Assembly (NCBI GenBank): GCA_900291925.1
Contig: UWYS01000006.1
Location: 310,001-374,000, forward strand
Direction: 5' to 3'
Source of the DNA: Thecaphora thlaspeos
Lineage: Eukaryota; Basidiomycota; Ustilaginomycetes; Urocystidales; Glomosporiaceae
Length of the DNA: 64,000 bases
The position numbers and the translations under genes were made by a program. This document shows positions 48,520 to 59,357 of this stretch, piece after piece (the stretch's first letter is position 1; each line of letters begins with the position of its first letter). Below the pieces are notes generated by a model, which was given only the letters and a program-made list of their open reading frames with translations, was not told where the DNA came from and made no database searches.

Positions 48520-51108
48520 TCACGTCGACCTCGGCTTCATCCTCGACGCCATCTTGCCCCCAAGACCGTCGAGCTTGCCCCTGCTGTGCTTGCTGCCGTT
48601 CTTCTTGTTCTTCTTCATGCTGCCGGACGAGTTGTTGGCACCATGCCCGCCGCCTATGTGCGTGAGGCCGTAAGGCGAGGCGGTAGCGCTCCGTTTTGAC
48701 GCGGCGACTGCGACCGCCGCGGCGGCCTTCTTCTGCAGTCGCTTCTGCTTCTTCGACAAAGGGACGCGCTGAGCCGGTGCCGACGATCCAGCGTCACTAT
48801 CGTCGTCGTCGTCGCCGCTCTCTTCGTCTTCTGGCGCAGGGACGGCGAGAGAGACCTGCTTCTTCGCCGCCTTGCCGTTGGGCTTGCTGCCGCTACTGCC
48901 GACGAGGCTCTCGTACTCGTCCCGGGTGATCGCCGTGCCGAGCTCGTCGCCGTCTTCGTCGCCAAAGTCCAGTGCCCCACTGCCGGTCTTCCCGTTCATG
49001 GAACCCTGCTTAGAGCCATAGAAGCTCGCCGCCGACTTCGGCTTCGACGAGAGGAGCCCATCGAGGTGCTTGCTCGACTTGGCGTTCGAGATCGAGCTCC
49101 TGGATCGATCGCCTTCGCTCGCCCGTGTCGAAACCTCCTCGTCTTCGTCCTCGCTGCTGGACGTGGCCTCTTTGCGCTGCTTCTTCTTCTGCGCCACCTG
49201 GCCGTTGCTCGAGGTCCGCAAAAACGACGATGCTGCTGACTGTGCTCGGGCACGCAGGAGCTCGAGCCGTTGCTTGTCGGACAATCGCTGGAGCTTCGCG
49301 GCCATCGACGACGCTGATGCCGCTGCATCCGAGTCGTCCGAGTCGTTGTCGTCCGAGTCCGACCCATCCGTCTCCTCGGCCTGCTGGCTCGCCTGCTTGC
49401 GCTTCTTCGGCGACGCTTCGCCGTTCTGGCTGACAAACCCCGTCGCCGACTTCATTTTCTGTTCCGAGCCGTTGGCGGCGGTAGCGGTGGTCGCCGATAT
49501 GGCCTGCTCGAGGGCCTCCTCCTTTTCCCTGAGGTAGAAGAGGATGTATGCGCTCGAATCGCCAACGGGGCCCTGGCGGTTCATCTCAGAGACGTGGCTG
49601 TCGTCCATGTGCGTCCACTTGCCCGACGGCGACCTGACGCTGGCGACGTAATGACCGCTGTTGGGCCCGCCGCCGTAGTGGTGCACCACAGCGTAGAGGC
49701 GGTACCGCGCCGTCCCAGAGCGGTCCGACATGTAGGGGGCGATGTTGAAGGTATCTTCAAAGGCAATCTGCCGCGAGATCTTGCCGCCAAAGATGGTGAA
49801 CCGCTTCAGGTGGATAGTGAGAGCGGGCGGGGCCTTGTCGATGGTGAACTGCTTGGTGGCGTCCACACGACGCTTGCAGCTCTCGCAGCGGTACTTTTCG
49901 CTGCCGGTCAGCTTGTCCTTTGCGACAAAGGCGCGAAAGGCGTCGTTGAGCGTGTTGATGCCCTTGCGCATGTCAAGACTTAGGTCCATGATGGGGTCGA
50001 AGGTGTCCGAGTTATGCTTGCAGTTGTGGCAGGTGACGCGGCTGCGCAGCCTGCCGCCAAAGATCTTCTGAACGAATGTCGTCTGGCGCGCCGGATCGTC
50101 GAGGTTGAAGGCCTTGGGCGCACGCGCGAGGCACGACTGTTGGATCGCCTCGAGCAGGAAGCGCATGTACTCGTGCGCGTCCTCCTGCCTCCCCTGCCGC
50201 AGCGGTTTGGCAAACGCCTTGAGGTTGCGGTTAAACTCCTGCGGCGCATTCACATTGCGCGAGCCCTGGAGCGAGCGCTTGGCAAAAGTCTGAAGGGCGA
50301 CGACGGCGTCGAAGTTAGCGTTGGGCTTACCGCCCCACTCGCCGTGGAGGGCGTCGAGCTCCTGGGTCAGGAGGGCGTAGGCAAGCGGAGGCGTGTGGAC
50401 GAGGGCCTGCATGACGCTGTTCATGTAGCAAGTGTTGCCGTAGTTGGAGAGGCCCGTCGCGGCGGAGCGGACCTTTCCGGGGAAGCGCAGCGATACCTTG
50501 TAAGGGTAGAAGTCACGTGCCTGCTTCTTGGCCTTGACAGGCGAAGGGGGGCCCGCGAGCGATGAAGGACCGGCCTCGGCGGCAGAGCGTTTGGCGTCGG
50601 TGTGCGAAATGCCGCTGCCGTTGACGTGGCCGTTGAGCTTGGGCGACGAGGTGTGGAGTATCAGAGAGCCCATCGAGGATGGGGCGCTGCCCTTACCGTT
50701 GGCCTCTGTTCCGTTGACGGGTACGATGCCCATGGCGGAGTAGTCCTGACCCTGCCTTTCGTTGGACTTCACGAAGCGGACGGGCTCGGCGAGAAGGGCG
50801 TGCAGCATGCCCCTCTGCTTCATGGTAGCCTGGAGCTCACCGCCGTTGGCGGGCTTGCCAGAGGCATTCTTGGAGGCCGAGGAGGATGGTGACGTAGACT
50901 TGGAGTGCTTGTGAGCGGTGGGCGAGGGCAGGGAGGAGGCTTTGAAGCTGCTTGAGCGTCTAAGCTTGTCGGCGGGGAGGGAGCGCGGGCTGGAGGAAGC
51001 GTCATGCTGCTTTGGCTTGCGGTTCTGCTGCTGGTGCTGCTGGTAGTGGTGTGGTGGTGAGGGGTTTGCCTGCTGCTGCTGGGCGGATCTAGGGGCGACC
51101 TGTGCCAT
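48520..51108 (-). CDS. Ubiquitin-specific protease, USP36/Ubp10 type
   Basis: Cysteine deubiquitinase, probably nucleolar. One exon, 862 residues from MAQVAPRSAQQQ; the frame extends upstream to 51267, but that part looks like leader. Catalytic Cys box: GLSNYGNTCYMNSVMQALVH (Cys near residue 226). Conserved finger and body: RQEDAHEYMRFLLEAIQQSC, GGRLRSRVTCHNCKHNSDTF, a second Cys pair in YRCESCKRRVDA (together the zinc finger), and PALTIHLKRFTIFGGKI. His box: YAVVHHYGGGPNSGHYVAS (His near 484), with a following KWTHMDDSHVSEM. This is the USP36/USP42 group. The C-terminal about 330 residues are acidic and Lys-rich, ending KLDGLGGKMASRMKPRST, as in nucleolar members. The N-terminus is Gln/Ser-rich and disordered. 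Confidence 0.92.
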   Translation of the reverse strand: MAQVAPRSAQQQQANPSPPHHYQQHQQQNRKPKQHDASSSPRSLPADKLRRSSSFKASSLPSPTAHKHSKSTSPSSSASKNASGKPANGGELQATMKQRGMLHALLAEPVRFVKSNERQGQDYSAMGIVPVNGTEANGKGSAPSSMGSLILHTSSPKLNGHVNGSGISHTDAKRSAAEAGPSSLAGPPSPVKAKKQARDFYPYKVSLRFPGKVRSAATGLSNYGNTCYMNSVMQALVHTPPLAYALLTQELDALHGEWGGKPNANFDAVVALQTFAKRSLQGSRNVNAPQEFNRNLKAFAKPLRQGRQEDAHEYMRFLLEAIQQSCLARAPKAFNLDDPARQTTFVQKIFGGRLRSRVTCHNCKHNSDTFDPIMDLSLDMRKGINTLNDAFRAFVAKDKLTGSEKYRCESCKRRVDATKQFTIDKAPPALTIHLKRFTIFGGKISRQIAFEDTFNIAPYMSDRSGTARYRLYAVVHHYGGGPNSGHYVASVRSPSGKWTHMDDSHVSEMNRQGPVGDSSAYILFYLREKEEALEQAISATTATAANGSEQKMKSATGFVSQNGEASPKKRKQASQQAEETDGSDSDDNDSDDSDAAASASSMAAKLQRLSDKQRLELLRARAQSAASSFLRTSSNGQVAQKKKQRKEATSSSEDEDEEVSTRASEGDRSRSSISNAKSSKHLDGLLSSKPKSAASFYGSKQGSMNGKTGSGALDFGDEDGDELGTAITRDEYESLVGSSGSKPNGKAAKKQVSLAVPAPEDEESGDDDDDSDAGSSAPAQRVPLSKKQKRLQKKAAAAVAVAASKRSATASPYGLTHIGGGHGANNSSGSMKKNKKNGSKHSRGKLDGLGGKMASRMKPRST

Positions 51109-51420
51109 GTTGGCGAAGCGCCGTGTGAGCGAGAGTAGGGACAGTAGAGTGATGGATGGTGGTTGTGGCGCTGTCGTTGAGCCATAGCAGCGAGGGGTGA
51201 GACGACGGAAAGAGAGAGACGGGAGGTGAATGGTGGGCCAGCACGCGCTACACACAACGAACACCACCTTCTCTCAAGCAGCAAAGAAAAAGAAAGAAAA
51301 AAAATGAAACGAAAAAATTGCGCGTTTTTCTCGCCCATTTTAAATCGGCAGGAAAATTCAATCTGAACGAGAGAGAGGTGACGGGCGGCGGCGTGCATCT
51401 AGTTAAACCTTGAGCACCGG

Positions 51421-51456
51421 CCAGCTTCCAGCTTCCAGCTTCCAGCTTCCAGCTTC
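51421..51456. repeat. CTTCCAG 7-bp tandem repeat, about 5 copies
   Basis: Perfect cttccag units near 51425-51456. Similar CAGCTCC units occur upstream of GCDH. Confidence 0.85.
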
Positions 51457-51710
51457 AGCTCCAGCGTGTGCCGAGAGGGTGCGCCTGCCCTGCCGCACGC
51501 CTCCACACGCGCGCCGCACTCCGTAGGCACGGACCCAGCCACGCCTGCGTTCAGGGTCTTCTCTGGGCGCCGACACAGACCAACTTCGATCCATCTCACC
51601 CTTCGCCCAGCCGTGGGCGACCCGTCTCCAACCGTCCTCCTTTCCCCCCTTCTTCTTCCTCCCTTGCCACCTCACCCCGACTCCGCTCTTCATCTGCTCG
51701 TCCACCACAT

Positions 51711-51744
51711 CACCGCCACCGTCACCGTCACCGTCACCGTCACC
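51711..51744. repeat. CACCGT hexanucleotide repeat, about 5 copies
   Basis: Near-perfect caccgt units about 110 bp upstream of the VAC14 start codon. Confidence 0.85.
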
Positions 51745-51855
51745 ATACCCTCCCCTTGTCATCTTGCGCGGCTCAGCCAGGCTCCGCGCCGCCAATCGGT
51801 CGCACCTGGTCCTCAAGCCGCATCGCCTTCCTCTCCCGGCCCGGCATAGCCCGCC

Positions 51856-54800
51856 ATGGACGCTGCACTACAAAAGGCCCTACTCAACAGTGTATACGAC
51901 AAGCGAAAGGCTGCAACCCTCGATCTCGAGCGGTGAGTAGCCTCTCAATCTTCGTCCCTCCCCCAGCTCATTCCACTGCTGAACCTCCCAACATCTGCCC
52001 CACACCGCCTCACCCCTGCCTCGTCGTCCATCAGACAAGTGCGCGACTGCCTGGCGCGAGGCGACCGTGCTCGTGTCAATCTCATCGTACAGCAGCTCTG
52101 CTCCCTCCTCGCTGCATCCCCACAGAACGTCAATGCTCGCAATGGAGGCCTCATCGGTCTCGCCGGCATCGGCATCGCCCTCGGCGTAGAGATCGCGCCG
52201 TACCTCGAGCAGATCGCCAAGCCCATTCTCGAGTGCTTCAGCGATCCAGACAGCAAGATTAGGTGAGTAACATAAGTGACCGGCTCGCCCTAGACGGCCA
52301 GGCTGCAGCTGACAGAAGCGCCTCCCTTCTGTCTCGACTGCTGTGGGCGAGCCTAACAGGTACTTTGCCTGCGAGAGCTTCTACAACATTGCCAAGGTCT
52401 GCAAGGGAGAGATCCTCGTCTACTTCAATGAGATCTTCGATGTGCTCTCAAAGGTGAGCTGCAAGAGCACCCCTCTCTGTCAAGCCAGCCTCCATCCACT
52501 GACCCGGTCCGTCCGACCACCTCCCCCGCACCATCTTCAGCTTGCCGCCGACTCGGAGCTCTCAGTCAAGAACGGCGCCGAGCTGCTCGATCGACTGCTC
52601 AAGGACGTCGTCTGCGAAGCGGCGCCGCATTACGCCTCCCAGTACCAGGACATCGCCCTGATCCGATCCAGGCAGGATGCGGCAACCGGCATCAGCGGAG
52701 GCGCCGCGCAGCTCGACGTCGCACGCAAAAAGGCATACGGTTTCGAGGCCGACCTCGAGGAGACTGCGGCCAACAAGGTGTTCAGCCTGGCGCGCTTCGT
52801 CCCGCTGCTGGCGGATCGCATGTACGTCATCAGCCCTTTCACCCGCAATTACCTCGTCAGCTGGATCACCGTACTCGACTCGGTCCCCGACCTCGAGCTG
52901 GTTAGCTACCTGCCGGCCTTCCTCGACGGCCTGCTCAAGTACCTCAGCGATCCCAACACCGACGTCCGCGTCGCGACGGCAAACGTCCTCGCCGACTTCC
53001 TCCGCGAGATCCGCGAGGCGGCCGAGATCAACGCCATGCGGGCCGAGGCCGAGAGGCAGCGGGCGGGAAAGGCGGCCAAGCTCAAGAGGGAGACCGAAGA
53101 GCGAAGAGCCGTCGCGGTATCGCGCGCCGAGTCGACCGCGACGACAGCGACCTCAGCATCGACGCCGGCCCCCTCGGTCCCTCATCAGGACGCGGCACAG
53201 CTACAACAACAGCAAAGCGAAGAGGGCGAGCCTGCGGGCCACGCTGTTGCCAACGACGACGTCGCCACGACCGACGAAGCTGTCGGAAAGGATGATAGCG
53301 TGATCGACCGGGAGGAAGATGAGCCAGAGGAGGAAGACATATGGGTCCACGGCCACGAGATTCGGATCGACTACGCCGCCATCATGGACATCCTGATCAA
53401 CCACATCAGCTATCCGGACGAGGAGATCCAGGCCACCACCTTGCAGTGGATCGCCGAGCTGCTGTTGGTTGTCAAGGACGTCGTCGTTCCCTTCACGCCA
53501 CGCCTGATCCCAGCCATCCTGCCGAGTCTGGCGCACCACAGCCCAGCCATCGCGAGCGCCGCCAATGCCACCAACATCAATCTCTCGAGGGTGATCCAGC
53601 AGCTCCCAGCTCCGCCTGCGCCGCCACATCAGATCGCACGGCCGCCCAGCTCCAACTCCGGCGACGTCCGAGAGCGGACGGGCAAGGATCGAGCGGCCGC
53701 AAACAGCCCGACGGTGACCAGCAGCGGAAGCAAGCTGGCCGACAAGGGTAGCGCTGCGAGCAACTCCGCCGTCAGCAACCCCGCGGAGACCGTTGCACGG
53801 CGGCAGGCCGGCTCGGCGCAGAACGCCGCTGGGCCGTCCAACCTGCGCGATGCCTTTACGCCACCGATCTCGCCGCGGAGCCGTGCAGGCACCCTGACGT
53901 CCGAGCATGACAGCATCACCGCCAGCCTCGCCAATGCGCGGCTCGAAGATGGCGGGGCGGGTGCCGGTGTTGGACCGTCCACCGCAGCGGTGACGCAGCT
54001 GGAAGCAGCCGGACCCAGATCGAGGTCTCGCTCTCCGATGGTCGTTGAGCGCGATCCGTTCGACTATCAGACGACGGTCAACGCGCTAACGCTCCAGCTG
54101 CTCGACGAGCACGAAGAGACGCGCGTGACGGCGCTCGAGTGGCTGTTGATGCTCCACCAAAAGTGCCCTCGCAAGATCCTCTCGATGGGCGACGGCACGT
54201 TCCCGGCCCTGCTCAAGACGCTCTCGGACCCCAGCGACGAGGTGATCCGCTGCGACCTGCGACTGCTCGCGCAGATCAGCTCGGCCTCGGACGACTCGTA
54301 CTTCCACGCATTTATGGCCAACCTCTTGAGCCTCTTCAGCACGGACCGCAGGCTGCTCGAGACGCGCGGCAGCCTCATCATCCGCCAGCTCTGCGCATCG
54401 CTTCACACCGAGCGGATCTTCCGGACGCTGGCCGAGATCCTGGAGAAGGACGAGGACCTTGAGTTTGCCAGCATCATGGTGCAGAACCTCAACGTGATCC
54501 TCATCACGTCGCCGGAGCTGGCCGACTTCCGCAAGCGTCTGCGCAATCTCGACTTGCGCGACGGCCAGACGCTGTTCGCGAGCATCTACCGCAGCTGGTG
54601 CCACAACGCGGTGGCCGCCTTCAGCCTGTGCCTGCTGGCGCAGGCTTATGAGCACGCCAGCAACCTGCTGGGCATCTTTGCCGAGCAGCTCGAGATCACC
54701 GTCAGCCTGCTGATCCAGATCGACAAGCTGGTGCAGCTGCTCGAGTCGCCTATCTTTACCGCCCTGCGCCTGCAGTTGCTGGAGCCGGAGAAGCATCCAT

Positions 54801-55582
54801 ACCTCTTCAAGTGCCTCTACGGGCTGTTGATGCTGCTACCGCAAAGCTCGGCGTTCGTCACGCTGCGCAACCGCCTCAATGCGGTCAACGGGCTAGGGTT
54901 CCTGCACTCGGTGCCGCGGTCAAGCTATGCCCAGACGATCCGCACGACGGGGAAGACGACATCGAGGGACGAAATCAAGTGGGCCGAGTTGCTGAACCAT
55001 TTTAAGGTGACCCAGGCGCGGCACGAACGGGCTCGACGGGCCGGGCACGCCGGAGGGTCGGGAGGAGGCAGTGGGGTCCTGGCTGGCGACAACATGGCGA
55101 GCGACCTCTCTTCTGCACTTTTGTCAGGTGGCGGTCCATCATCCTCGTCGTCCGTCGGGATGCGAGGTGTCGGCGCCACAGCGAGTGGACGGAGACGAAT
55201 CAGTCAAAACGTCCAAAGTCCAACGAGCGGTGGCGGAGCTGGCGGCGCATCTTCATCGAACGGCGCAGCCAGCGGTGGGGGGAGATTCAGCTCGATGGGC
55301 ATCTCTAGTCCGCTCAACCCAACATCTTCCTCCACGACAACGACAAGGACGGGTCGGTATGCAAGTGGAGAAACCTCGGGCGCGGCTGGAGCAAACATGC
55401 CCGTCAGCTCTTCGTCGCCGTCCTTTTTCGGCATGCACCTCTCCGGCAGCTCTGGGAACAGAGCAGCAGGCCGGTCGATCAGCCCGTCGAGCTCGAGAAG
55501 AATGACACCAGGTGGTCCAGGAGGTTCGTCGCTTGCTGGTGTCGGATCGAGGAATGTCAGTAGAGGTTCTGGCTACCAATGA
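51856..55582 (+). CDS. VAC14: Vac14, scaffold of the PI(3,5)P2-synthesising PIKfyve/Fab1 complex
   Basis: HEAT-repeat scaffold on vacuole/endosome membranes that links the lipid kinase Fab1 and the phosphatase Fig4. Exons 51856-51932, 52035-52262, 52360-52453 and 52541-55582, giving 1146 residues (human 782). The N-terminus is typical: LQKALLNSVYDKRKAATLDLE, VNARNGGLIGLAGIGIALGV, EIAPYLEQIAKPILECFSDP, RYFACESFYNIAKVCKGEIL and YFNEIFDVLSKLAADSELSV. The conserved C-terminal half is also intact (FDYQTTVNALTLQLLDEHEE, LEWLLMLHQKCPRKIL, PYLFKCLYGLLMLLPQSSAF, EIKWAELLNHFK). Two Ala/Ser/Glu-rich insertions between HEAT repeats (about residues 310-400 and 480-600) and a Ser/Gly-rich tail explain the length. 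It converges on the proteasome gene 165 bp downstream. Confidence 0.94.
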
Positions 55583-55747
55583 TCTTGACTTGAGGAACCA
55601 TGGCGTGACAACGCCAGCTCCTGTCTTCATCGTGGACTTTGGGACGAATGCAAAGCTCGAAATAGTGTTTGTCTTATCTTGCATCAATGCGCCTATCGAT
55701 ACAAAAGGTCAGATATCGTCGCTGTTCGACCTTGTAGCGGGGTGAGT

Positions 55748-56645
55748 CTAGACGATCTTGTCTGCCAGTTCGGGTAGCTGGTCGCCCGGGATAAAGTGCC
55801 GCTCTACGCCTTCCTCTGTGATGTCGGCCATGCGGATCGTGCCTCCTGATGAGCCGTCTCGTCGCATTGCCAGAGTCAGGGCTGGCGTACGAGGAGACGA
55901 GGACAGAACGTGGATAGGGATGCGAGGATCAGCGGGGGAGGGTTCCGGGCACGGGTGGACGAGGTAGGGCCAGGTGGGGGCACTTACCGTTCTTGACAAA
56001 TTCAATCGTCTGCTCCTTGCCCCAGCCGGCCTTCCATGTCGAGTCGCAGTAGCCGTAGATGTATGTGGATCCAGAACCTGGTGGCGCGCGGGCGGTCACG
56101 ACAGGCAAGGTTGCCGCGACGTGAGATGAACCGAAGTCAGAGTCGGCAAGCTCAGCCGCAGCAATCTCTCATCGAGTCCATCGCAGCGCACGGCGCCAGC
56201 GCTGCTCACCTCCGATAGCCCATGGCTGTTCAAAGACACCGCCTCCCAGCGGGATGTTGAAGACCTTGCCGCCATTCTTCTTGTCCCACCCAGCGACAAT
56301 GATACCGGCGCTGAGCCTATCCTTGTTCGAGTAGACCATCTCCTGGAACATGTTTGCGGCGATCTTGACGTCGGGCTGTTCGTCCATGTTTACGACGTAC
56401 ATCTCGAGGTAGTATGTGACGATGTCGGCGAGCGCCTGGGTGTCGGCGGCCGAGCCGGAGCGACAGCAGTAGATGCGGTCGGCGAGGTGGGTGAGCTTGT
56501 CGGTGACGCGGTTGGCAATGTAGCTGCCCATCGTCGTGCGCGAGTCGGCGCCAATGATGACGCCCTTGTCGTAGGCTACCGCCATTATCGACGTGCCGAG
56601 GTCGACCTCGCCCTCTTTTAGGTGCTGGACGTTGACGGGATCCAT
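55748..56645 (-). CDS. PRE3: 20S proteasome subunit beta1 (caspase-like)
   Basis: Catalytic beta subunit of the 20S core, cleaving after acidic residues. Exons 56645-56210, 56077-55988 and 55881-55748, giving 219 residues. A 17-residue propeptide ends VDLG; cleavage frees Thr18 as the nucleophile of [11 protein letters not shown]. Numbering from that Thr, Asp17 (GADSRTT), Lys33 (VTDKLTHL) and Arg45 of the acidic-preference pocket ([11 protein letters not shown]) all fall in the expected places. Further matches: [40 protein letters not shown] and [20 protein letters not shown]. Ser at the second mature position replaces the usual Thr. It shares a divergent promoter of 584 bp with calcineurin B. 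Confidence 0.95.
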
Positions 56646-57229
56646 GGTGACGTGCGGTGTGCTGGGCTGGAGGGATGCGAGGAGGCGGCGACTTCGATGG
56701 TCGTTGCGGTTTGGGGTGTATGCTATATGGTTTGGTGGCAGGGGGAGCCGCTGATGGAGCTGTGAAGTGAAGAAGTGGGCAGGGCCGAGATCGAGGAGCA
56801 GGAGAAAGGGGCGGAAGAGGAAGAGGAAGAGGAAGAGGAGGAGCAACGAGAGGGTCTGGTCGCGGTTGCTTGCGTGGCTTTGGGGTCCGGGAGCTCTCCG
56901 ACCAAAAAAAAGTGGAGCAGCAGCAGCGCCCCGCGCCTCCGCTGGCCGCGCACCACATCGATCACGGCCCCGGCCTGTGATGCCGCGCCCGGCGTGAGCG
57001 CCGTTACCCCTGCCTGCCTGCCCGCCGGCCCCGCACGCGCCACCTCACCGGCCAGCGCCGCCTTACTTTTTTCGCCTCGGACCGGCGCACAAGCAACACG
57101 TACACCACCCACCCTTCGACCAACACCCAGCCCCTCCGCAGACTACTCGCTCCACCGGCTGCTCACAAACAATCTTTTCGACCCCACGTCCACCGCCCAC
57201 CCTCTAAACCCCGGTCTCTATCTTCAGCC
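56646..57229. other. Divergent promoter region between PRE3 and CNB1
   Basis: GA-rich on the + strand next to PRE3 (56815-56850) and pyrimidine-rich next to CNB1. I did not find a distinct proteasome-gene control element I could name with confidence. Confidence 0.5.
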
Positions 57230-57989
57230 ATGGGGCAGCAGGGCTCACAGCTCCTCTCGGAGATCGAGCAGAACTCCAACTTTTCCAGCAAGGAAATCCA
57301 ACGGCTCAAAAAGCGTTTCATGAAGCTCGACCGCGATGGCTCCGGCTCCATCGACAAGGACGAGTTCCTCCAGATCCCCGCCATCGCAAATAATCCATTA
57401 GCGTTGAGAATGATTGCCATCTTTGACGAAGACGGCGGAGGTACCGTCGATTTCCAGGAGTTCGTTGCCGGTCTTAGCGCTTTCAGCAACCAGGGTTCCA
57501 GGGAGGAGAAGCTGAGATGTGAGTGATGGCGGCCTTTTGGTTCCTTGTCGTCGTTGTCTGGCAAAGGAAGCTGGTCGAGACTGACTTGTCCTTGCTGCTT
57601 GCGAGCCCATCCTCCATTCGTCTCCCCTCGCCACGCCGTCAGTCGCATTCAAGGTGTACGACATGGACCGGGACGGCCTAATCTCGAACGGCGAGCTCTT
57701 CCTCGTACTCAAGATGATGGTTGGCAACAACCTCAAGGACCAGCAGCTTCAGCAGATCGTTGACAAGACCATTATGGAGGCCGACAAGAACGGCGACGGA
57801 AAGCTCGACTTCGAAGAGTTCCAGGAGATGGTTGCCAACACCGACGTGGCGAAGCAGCTGACGCTCGAGGTATGTCTCCCGCTGCACGCGACCTCTGCTG
57901 ATTAGAGCTGGGCGAACCTGCGAAGATGGGACAAGCCTTCTGACCTCGCGCCCGGTCTCCCTTGCGCATGCATATAGGATCTCTTCTAG
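57230..57989 (+). CDS. CNB1: Calcineurin regulatory subunit B
   Basis: Ca2+-binding regulatory subunit of the phosphatase calcineurin. Exons 57230-57518, 57643-57869 and 57978-57989, giving 175 residues, the canonical fungal length. Gly2 in MGQQGSQLL is a likely N-myristoylation site. Four EF-hand loops: residues 34-45 ([12 protein letters not shown]), 66-77 ([12 protein letters not shown]), 103-114 ([12 protein letters not shown]) and 144-155 ([12 protein letters not shown]), each with acidic residues at positions 1, 3 and 12. The last exon codes only DLF and the stop. Confidence 0.97.
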
Positions 57990-58692
57990 ACGGCCCCAGA
58001 CGGTCGAGGCACGGAGCGTATTGCCATCCTTTCTTCTGGTCCAAGGCGGGGTCGCCTGCCACGTCCAAGCCCGAATCATCTGTATACCAGCGCATACACT
58101 CTGTCAGCTAACGGTCGCTTCGTCCTCTCGCACGCTCGCCCCTCGCCATGCCCTCTCGGGACCAGGGGAAGGCGTTCTAGGCCCATCACTCATTCTTCGA
58201 TGCTGCGCTGGAACCAGCGCCTATCGCGGCCTCCTCCCCTCATCCTCCATCTATCGCGCCCGGCCGTCTGCTGCCTTCCCACGCTCCTGTCGTTCTGTCT
58301 CGTCACTCGTTTGCATTTGTATCGTATCCGGACTGCTTTTTGTAGCGTGCGTGTGTGTATGTGTCGTTAGGGCTGAGCGCAGGAAGTGACACGGTAACTC
58401 GAAAAGAGAGACTCCCGTGGATGGAATCGGGACCAGCGTAAACGGTGGGATCGGGCGTCCTCGCTGAGAGTTGGGAAGAAAATTGGGCCCGCCGTTCTCG
58501 CGCTCTCCATCACCCCATAGCACCAACCCATCACCCGTATCCCTCGATTACCTTCCGCTCCTTGTTGCAACACCACTCACCCGTCCGACCCGTATCGCGA
58601 CCACGAACAGGCTCAAACCTACCTCTGCCGAAAGGCTCCGCTCACCTCTAGCTCCCTGCACCGCCTGCCCAACTGTAGGACCGACTTTCAAC
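57990..58692. other. Intergenic stretch between CNB1 and mitochondrial uS13
   Basis: CNB1 3' flank and the uS13m promoter, the latter pyrimidine-rich. No further gene seen. Confidence 0.55.
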
Positions 58693-59357
58693 ATGTACTT
58701 GCTCGGCGTCCACCTGGCCGACCACAAGCTTGTCAGGGTGAGTCGTGGTCATCGTCGAGCGAGAAAGACAATTTGGAATGCCCACTGATAACTGTCTCTC
58801 TCGAGGCTTAGCGCCTACAGATTGCCCTGACGAACTTCTACGGAATCTCATACGATACAGCCCGGCGCATCTGCGCTCGCCTGCAGCTGCACGAGCGGGC
58901 GCCAGTCTCGTCGCTGACGGAAGCCCAGATTACGGCGTTGTCGGCCTACCTCTCATCGCCGGGTACGATCCCCGCCAGGAAGGCGTTCCCCACCTCTCCT
59001 ACACCCGTCGACCGTTCGTCGTCCTCGTCCTCGTCTTCGTCTTCTTCGGCCTCGGCCAGCTCAGAAGACTCCGAAGCGGCAGAGAACGATCAGCAGCTAC
59101 CACCTTCGCGCCGGACCTCTGCCTCTACGGATCCGCTCCGAAGCATCGTGATCGAGGCCGATCTGAGGAGGCAGCTGCAGGCCAACATCGTCCACCACAG
59201 GACGGTAGGAAGCTACGTCGGGAGGAGACACGCGGCGCACCTCCCCGTCCGTGGCCAGAGGACCAGCACCAACGCAAACACTGCCAAGAAGCTCAACAGG
59301 GTGGAGAGGAGGCAACTCAGCACGTCAGCCCCTGCGGCGACAGAAGGTAGCAGGTGA
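58693..59357 (+). CDS. SWS2: Mitochondrial ribosomal protein uS13m (S13)
   Basis: Small-subunit protein of the mitochondrial ribosome. Exons 58693-58737 and 58821-59357, giving 193 residues. The N-terminal [20 protein letters not shown] plus [20 protein letters not shown] matches the helix-turn-helix start of S13. The C-terminal [40 protein letters not shown] and [13 protein letters not shown] is the universal S13 signature [10 protein letters not shown]. Between them lies an extra about 60-residue Ser-rich stretch with an 11-Ser run. There is no separate N-terminal presequence; S13m proteins often start at the core. Confidence 0.9.

Larger units (their letters stand above)
51109..51855. other. 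Divergent promoter region between the USP gene and VAC14
   Basis: Holds a 7-bp CTTCCAG tandem run (51421-51456) and a CACCGT hexamer run (51711-51744). The VAC14 side is pyrimidine-rich. No gene supported. Confidence 0.6.
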
